DNA of 64,000 nucleotides from Chitinispirillales bacterium (GTDB taxonomy: Bacteria; Fibrobacterota; Chitinivibrionia; Chitinivibrionales; Chitinispirillaceae): contig JAIRVB010000039.1 of NCBI GenBank assembly GCA_031254105.1, positions 124,001 to 188,000 on the forward strand, read 5' to 3'. The translations under genes were made by a program, and so were the position numbers. The notes beneath the pieces were generated by a model. It was not told the DNA's origin. It did no database searches and saw only the letters and a list, made by a program, of their open reading frames with translations. How positions within the stretch are numbered: position 1 is the first letter of the stretch; each line of letters starts with the position of its first letter. Positions 59,965-64,000 of the stretch are shown in pieces.

Positions 59965-60912
59965 ATGAAACATATTATCAAAACTTCCGAAGATTTAGTA
60001 ACCTCGAAAGAGCAAACGCGGGCAGGTTTCATTGCATTTGCATTAGAAAAAAACCGTCGTTCGACACCGATAATTGAAAATGCAAAATCGCTCAAAATCC
60101 TGGCTTCAAAAGCAAGAACAGCAACAGATCTGCTTAAAATAATTGAAATACGACCTGCACTTTTAACGGCCTCAGGATTATCCGATAAAGCTTTAAATCA
60201 TTTTACAGAAGAAGATAAAAATAACGCTATTTTGGGCTTGATTGAAAAGTTTCTTGAGCCGGCAGGCAAATACTTTGTTGATGAAGTTGTATATAGATAC
60301 CTGCTCATAAAAGGCGATTCGTTGGGCGGTTCTATGCGAAATATCGTTGGAGCTATTGCACATCAAAAATTTGTCAGGACGCTTTTGTCAAATCTTTCTA
60401 TTTCCGGCGCAGATTACCAATGGCTTAATAACAAAACTAAAAATTGGGAAAAAAAACCAGCTGATGACTTAGCTATTGAGGAGCAGCTGAAAGCTTTGTC
60501 GTGGATAAATTCCAAAAGAAAAATTCGCGTTTTAGCGTTTAATCTGAATATTCCTATTGTCAAAAACAATATTGATATTTGTCTTTTTAATGCTGATATT
60601 GAAACTTATAATAATGGCGCAATTGTAAATGCGCCCGAAAAAATTCTGATGTTGGGTGAACTCAAAGGCGGTATTGACCCTGCAGGTGCGGATGAACATT
60701 GGAAAACGGGAAATACCGCGCTTAATCGTATTAGAGAATCGTTTGGTCAAAATGGTTTGAAAATCGAAACATCTTTTATTGCGGCTGCCATTGAAAAGAA
60801 AATGGCAACTGAAATTTTTGTACAACTTCAAAATAAAACATTATCTAATGCCGCCAATTTGACTATTGATGAGCAAATTGTGAGTTATTGTGATTGGTTG
60901 CTAAAACTCTGA
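59965..60912 (+). CDS. AvaI/BsoBI-family type II restriction endonuclease
   Basis: About 315 residues from ATG 59965, the length of AvaI (315). Family sequence: SKEQTRAGFIAFALEKNRRS, RPALLTASGLSDKALNHFTE, KGDSLGGSMRNIVG and the catalytic part NNIDICLFN, then LMLGELKGGIDPAGADEHWK. Asp (about 204), Glu-x-Lys (about 232-234) and His (about 245) align with the BsoBI active site (Asp212, Glu240, Lys242, His253) at a constant offset of eight. The family recognises CYCGRG. The frame also opens at 59920, inside the ATPase gene, but that extension lacks family sequence. Confidence 0.88.
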   Translation: MKHIIKTSEDLVTSKEQTRAGFIAFALEKNRRSTPIIENAKSLKILASKARTATDLLKIIEIRPALLTASGLSDKALNHFTEEDKNNAILGLIEKFLEPAGKYFVDEVVYRYLLIKGDSLGGSMRNIVGAIAHQKFVRTLLSNLSISGADYQWLNNKTKNWEKKPADDLAIEEQLKALSWINSKRKIRVLAFNLNIPIVKNNIDICLFNADIETYNNGAIVNAPEKILMLGELKGGIDPAGADEHWKTGNTALNRIRESFGQNGLKIETSFIAAAIEKKMATEIFVQLQNKTLSNAANLTIDEQIVSYCDWLLKL

Positions 60913-60922
60913 ATGGTGAAAT

Positions 60923-62425
60923 ATGGAACAACTGAATTTATTTGACATACCAGTTAATGCTGATAAGTGGCAGGTACAAAATTTTTCGGCAGATAATTTT
61001 GGTGAGCAATCCGTCCGAATGAGTTTGGAGCGGAAACTTATTAATATAACCGTTGTGTCAGATATGTTTAATCGGCAAAATGTTAGTTATCAATTAAGTA
61101 AAAATGATACTTTGCACCGTTGGCTAAAATACAAAGAAGGATTTTCGGCAGACTTGGTCAAAAGGTTATTAAAAGAATTTAATATAAAGCAAGGTGATAC
61201 GGTTTTAGATCCTTTTGTCGGCTCAGGAACAACTTCTTTGGTCTGCAAAATGCAGGGTATAAACAGTATCGGCTTTGATATTCTACCTATGTCAAAAATT
61301 GCCATTAAAGCGAAGCAATCCGTTTTAGAATATGATTTGATAGAAATAAAACGAGTTATTTCGGAAATCAAAAATTTAGAAATACCTGAAAATTATAATA
61401 GTCGAACACCGCATATAACCATTACTGACGGCGCTTATTCCGAAAATACAGAAAAGGAGATTGCATTTTTTACTGAATGGAATAACGATAATGAATGTTC
61501 TGAAATAACAAAAAATCTTGTAACTCTCTGCATTTTAAACTCTTTGGAAAAAATAAGCTACACCGCTAAAGACGGGCAATTTTTGCGTTGGGATTACCGT
61601 AGTAAAAAAATGCTTGAATCTGCTGAACATCGAAAAAAAAATGGAAAATCGCCCTTGGTTATTCGTTTGGATAAAGGGGATCTTCCCGCTTTGAAACAAT
61701 CATTGTTAGATGAATTAAACAGTGTATCTATTGATATTTCTTTTATTCAGAAAAGCGCGACATCTAACACAGGTAAATTAAATTTTATTGAAGGCAGTGC
61801 GCTTTATGAATTGCCGAAACTCGAAAGTAATTTGTTAAACGCCGTGATCACTTCACCCCCTTATTGCAATCGGTATGATTACACAAGAACTTACGCTTTA
61901 GAATTAGCATATTTGGGTATTACAGATGAAAAAATAAAGAAGCTGCGTCAAGAATTATTATCCTGCACAGTGGAAAACAGACCCAAAATTGATTATATCA
62001 AAGAAAAATACATTGCATTATGCAAAGAAAAAGACTTTAATCAAATAATGAAAATTGTTGAGAACAACCAAACATTAGCTGAGATTAATCATTCTCTGAA
62101 TGAGCGAAGCAAGAATGGAGATATTAACAACAGAGGCGTTTTACGAATGGTTAACGGTTACTTTCAGGAATTGACTTTTATTTATGCCGAGCTGTTTCGT
62201 TTGTGTAAATCAGGGGCAAAAGTGGCTTTTGTGAATGACAATGTCCGTTATGGCGGTGAGGTTATTTCAGTAGATTTCATTTCTACGGAATTGGCGGAAA
62301 AAATCGGATTTAAACCTGTTAAAGTTTATTCTTTGAAACAGCAAAAAGGCAATAGCAGTCAACAAATGGCAAAATTTGGACGAGTACCCTTGAGAAAAAG
62401 TATAACTGTTTGGGAAAAACCATAA
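60923..62425 (+). CDS. DNA methyltransferase, cognate to the AvaI-like nuclease
   Basis: A 500-residue amino-methyltransferase. SAM motif VLDPFVGSGTTSLVCKMQGI (about 94), then a 200-residue spacer that probably holds target recognition, and catalytic motif VITSPPYCNRYDYTRTYALE (about 308). SPPY is usual for N4-cytosine methylation, matching M.AvaI and M.BsoBI, which are N4-cytosine enzymes, though N6-adenine cannot be excluded. It follows the nuclease by 10 bases. Together with the upstream ATPase-HEPN gene it forms a three-gene operon bounded by repeat arrays. Expected to protect CYCGRG sites. Confidence 0.87.
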   Translation: MEQLNLFDIPVNADKWQVQNFSADNFGEQSVRMSLERKLINITVVSDMFNRQNVSYQLSKNDTLHRWLKYKEGFSADLVKRLLKEFNIKQGDTVLDPFVGSGTTSLVCKMQGINSIGFDILPMSKIAIKAKQSVLEYDLIEIKRVISEIKNLEIPENYNSRTPHITITDGAYSENTEKEIAFFTEWNNDNECSEITKNLVTLCILNSLEKISYTAKDGQFLRWDYRSKKMLESAEHRKKNGKSPLVIRLDKGDLPALKQSLLDELNSVSIDISFIQKSATSNTGKLNFIEGSALYELPKLESNLLNAVITSPPYCNRYDYTRTYALELAYLGITDEKIKKLRQELLSCTVENRPKIDYIKEKYIALCKEKDFNQIMKIVENNQTLAEINHSLNERSKNGDINNRGVLRMVNGYFQELTFIYAELFRLCKSGAKVAFVNDNVRYGGEVISVDFISTELAEKIGFKPVKVYSLKQQKGNSSQQMAKFGRVPLRKSITVWEKP

Positions 62426-62759
62426 TATAAATATTAAGAAAGATGCAATTTAAGCGGGCAGGTTCTTACCTGTCCGCGAATAAAATGTTTACTCGGAGAA
62501 ATCTTGATTTTTACTGTTTACTGTTGATAGAACGATACTGCTTGCGCGGACGGGTACCGTCCGCGGGTAAAATGTTGGCTCGACCACCTTTTGTTTTTGA
62601 TTTTTTTTCGGGGTGCCCGAAGACTATGGGCTGAGGGCAGGGGGCGGTGTTTCACATGACTTTTCTAAGCGGCGCCCCCTCAGATATATAAAGGCTGATT
62701 TTGAACCGAATGACTCTGTCATTGAGTTTTGCAAGAAGTCTGATATATCCTTATTCATA
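62426..62759. other. Right border of the defence island
   Basis: An island repeat array at 62436-62608, then GC-rich DNA with GGGGCGGTG and TAAGCGGCGCCCCCTCAG, and about 60 bases before the larE stop. No gene seen. Base composition changes here from AT-rich back to the core. Confidence 0.5.
62436..62608 (+). repeat. Last island repeat array
   Basis: Stems GCGGGCAGGTTCTTACCTGT (about 62454) and GCGGACGGGTACCGTCCGCG (about 62546), tails TAAAATGTTTACTCG and TAAAATGTTGGCTCG. Same orientation as all others. Confidence 0.85.
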
Positions 62760-63551
62760 TTACCCCCGCCCCTCCAGATCCAATAACACCACCGGAAAAT
62801 ACGGCTTAACCGCCTTCACAATATCATCCTTTTTGTCAACAGCCCGGCTCATCTGATTTCCCGGAAGCTGTATTCTCGCGGCCTCATCAAACACCCGCAC
62901 GCGCAGGTCTGTAAACCCAAGCGCAAACAGCGCGTCTTCCGCCTTTTCCACACGCCGCAGCAGCTCCTCTTCAATCACGCGGCCATGAGGTATGCGCGTA
63001 GCAAGGCAGGAGTACGCCGGTTTATCCCATGTCCGCAGCCCCGCCTCTTTTGAAAGACGGCGTATATCGTCTTTCGTCAAACCGCACTCTTTCAGAGGCG
63101 AACGGACGGAAAGCTCGCTCAGGGCTTGCATGCCGGGACGGTCAGCCGCGCTGTCGGAAGCGTTTGTTCCATCAATAATGAGCGGCGCGCCGTCTGAAAA
63201 AGCGTGTTCCCGCAAAGCCTCAAAAATCGCTCTTTTACAAAAATAGCAACGCCTGGGCGAATTGAGAATAATCCTTCTATCATCCAAAATATTTTTTTCC
63301 AAAACGGCAATCTCAACCCCAACCTGTTTCGCAAACCGCAGCGCATCCTGCAATTCAAACTCCGGCTGAAAAGCAGTCTTTACAAAACAAACTTTCATTT
63401 CAGCACCGCACCGCATTCCCGCATATAACAAATAAGATGAGTCAACGCCTCCCGAAAAAGCAAGCGTAACGGTTGGGTTATCTTTGAAAAAGTCCTCTAA
63501 CGTCAAAAGCGGCCCCGCTAAATCCCCAAAAACTGAATCGCCAGCCCGCAC
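62760..63551 (-). CDS. larE: ATP-dependent sacrificial sulfur transferase LarE
   Basis: A 263-residue PP-loop enzyme that gives its own cysteine sulfur to make the nickel-pincer nucleotide cofactor of lactate racemase and related enzymes. PP-loop LAFSGGVDSSYLLYAGMRCG (about 30), KRAIFEALREHAFSD after RRCYFCK, DGTNASDSAADRPGM, and the sacrificial Cys in KPAYSCLATRIPHGRV (about 180). All are present, so this is the single-Cys type. Its start lies 34 bases inside the upstream membrane protein gene, which suggests co-translation. larB and larC are not seen in the window. Confidence 0.93.
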   Translation of the reverse strand: MRAGDSVFGDLAGPLLTLEDFFKDNPTVTLAFSGGVDSSYLLYAGMRCGAEMKVCFVKTAFQPEFELQDALRFAKQVGVEIAVLEKNILDDRRIILNSPRRCYFCKRAIFEALREHAFSDGAPLIIDGTNASDSAADRPGMQALSELSVRSPLKECGLTKDDIRRLSKEAGLRTWDKPAYSCLATRIPHGRVIEEELLRRVEKAEDALFALGFTDLRVRVFDEAARIQLPGNQMSRAVDKKDDIVKAVKPYFPVVLLDLEGRG

Positions 63552-64000
63552 ATCAAAACCGCAAAGCCTGCCAGCGAATGCGAATAACGCTCAATCTTTT
63601 TCGCAGGAATCATATCAATACCCTTCAACACAACGCCTGCGCAAACAAGCATTGTACCTACCGTACAAAAAGCAAAAACAGCCGCAACCGCAATCACAGA
63701 CATCATCCCGCCCTGCGCCGCCGGAAACATCAGCAAAGGAATCAAAAGCTCGCAAGGCCCAAGCACAAACAAAATAAAAAGCGGCCAGAACGAACGCGAC
63801 ACACCTGTTCTCTCTGAATGCTCATCGCCGCACTCCCTGCCGTGAACAGCATCATGATTATGCCAAACCTCCTTGCCATCCGTCAACACATGCTTATGCG
63901 GCCTGTTCCTCACCGCATTTCTGATACCCCATAACATATAAACCGCTCCAAAAGCAATAAGAAACCACACCGCCACCTCACCGCGAAAGTCCTGTATGCC
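63518..64000 (-). CDS. His-rich membrane protein, probable nickel/cobalt transporter (partial)
   Basis: Open at the right window edge: the frame runs on upstream of the GTG at 63976, so the true start is outside. Segments: a helix VAVWFLIAFGAVYMLWGIRN, a His-rich soluble loop with KHVLTDGKEVWHNHDAVHGR and DEHSERTG, then three further helices (WPLFILFVLGPCELLIPLLM, SVIAVAAVFAFCTVGTMLVC, FAVLMCGLAIQFLGI). The fold and the GPCELL helix resemble the UreH/TauE-SafE-like and NicO families. His-rich loops bind nickel or cobalt. Coupling to larE supports a nickel supply role (inferred). Confidence 0.65.
   Translation of the reverse strand, partial: GIQDFRGEVAVWFLIAFGAVYMLWGIRNAVRNRPHKHVLTDGKEVWHNHDAVHGRECGDEHSERTGVSRSFWPLFILFVLGPCELLIPLLMFPAAQGGMMSVIAVAAVFAFCTVGTMLVCAGVVLKGIDMIPAKKIERYSHSLAGFAVLMCGLAIQFLGI

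Noticed and set aside
41745-62608. Many frames of 60-140 codons through the island repeats
   Set aside because: They repeat the same motif (for example SYLSAGKM, TVPVR) in several arrays and are by-products of the palindromic units; no start signals or coding bias.
63986-64000. The frame at the right edge reads GIQDF, the same as residues 9-13 region of the truncated ATPase (MKTKRLLPIGIQDF)
   Set aside because: Fifteen bases with one change, cut off by the window edge. Could be a third copy of the gene start fused to the membrane protein, or chance. Undecidable without the next bases.
1-64000. tRNA or rRNA genes
   Set aside because: All gaps were read on both strands for T-loop words such as GGTTCGAATCC and for rRNA stretches; none seen, though a divergent tRNA could be missed by eye.

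Overview
The window is a 64 kb piece of a bacterial chromosome with compact coding and no rRNA, tRNA or CRISPR that I could recognise. The short primary-type sigma factor (about 289 aa from its likely start), the type III glutamine synthetase and the two-ACT-domain aspartokinase of about 450 aa resemble those of the Fibrobacteres-Chlorobi-Bacteroidetes (FCB) assemblage. A MEP-pathway gene (ispD), a PTS enzyme I, GLUG-repeat lipoprotein, Rpn-type nuclease and GxxExxY genes fit an anaerobic, perhaps gut-associated, member such as a Fibrobacterota relative. That placement is an inference from protein character, not a search result.

Region 1 (1-20.4 kb) is mostly housekeeping: end of an HD-GYP gene, a Rep/UvrD helicase, a periplasmic-sensor diguanylate cyclase, a sigma factor, aspartokinase, glutamine synthetase, a GLUG lipoprotein, an acyltransferase, tag, ispD and argG. 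Two HEPN/nucleotidyltransferase toxin-antitoxin pairs and two GxxExxY genes with repeat flanks are scattered through it.

Region 2 (20.4-39.3 kb) begins with an AT-rich restriction-modification insert (20.7-23.0 kb). It returns to core genes: an epimerase, an Rpn nuclease, argD-argB-argC, mazG, a Sua5-type gene, a STAS protein and a decayed DUF3795 gene. Then comes a tight DUF2760-Hsp70-Hsp70 operon, convergent with ptsI, and a small methyltransferase.

Region 3 (39.5-62.6 kb) is an AT-rich defence island built of separate modules: a DUF3791/DUF3990 operon, a restriction-associated winged-helix protein, a DUF4160/DUF2442 pair, a dead VapC with an intact antitoxin, a Bro-N protein with an ABC-ATPase scrap, an ATPase-HEPN protein, a truncated AAA-ATPase, a five-gene operon (YhcG-type nuclease, type IIG enzyme, two unrecognised proteins, HNH nuclease), a frameshifted YhcG gene, and an ABC-type ATPase-HEPN gene joined to an AvaI/BsoBI-like restriction-modification pair. 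Most module boundaries carry copies of one roughly 88-bp palindromic repeat. All copies I found lie in the same orientation whatever the strand of the genes beside them, and their stems show compensatory base changes. This repeat-delimited island is the most unusual thing in the window.

The window ends with larE and the gene of a His-rich membrane protein, probably a nickel transporter (62.8-64 kb). Several decayed genes and gene scraps, a duplicated gene start, and repeats inserted into coding sequence show that this genome is actively rearranged by short repeats.
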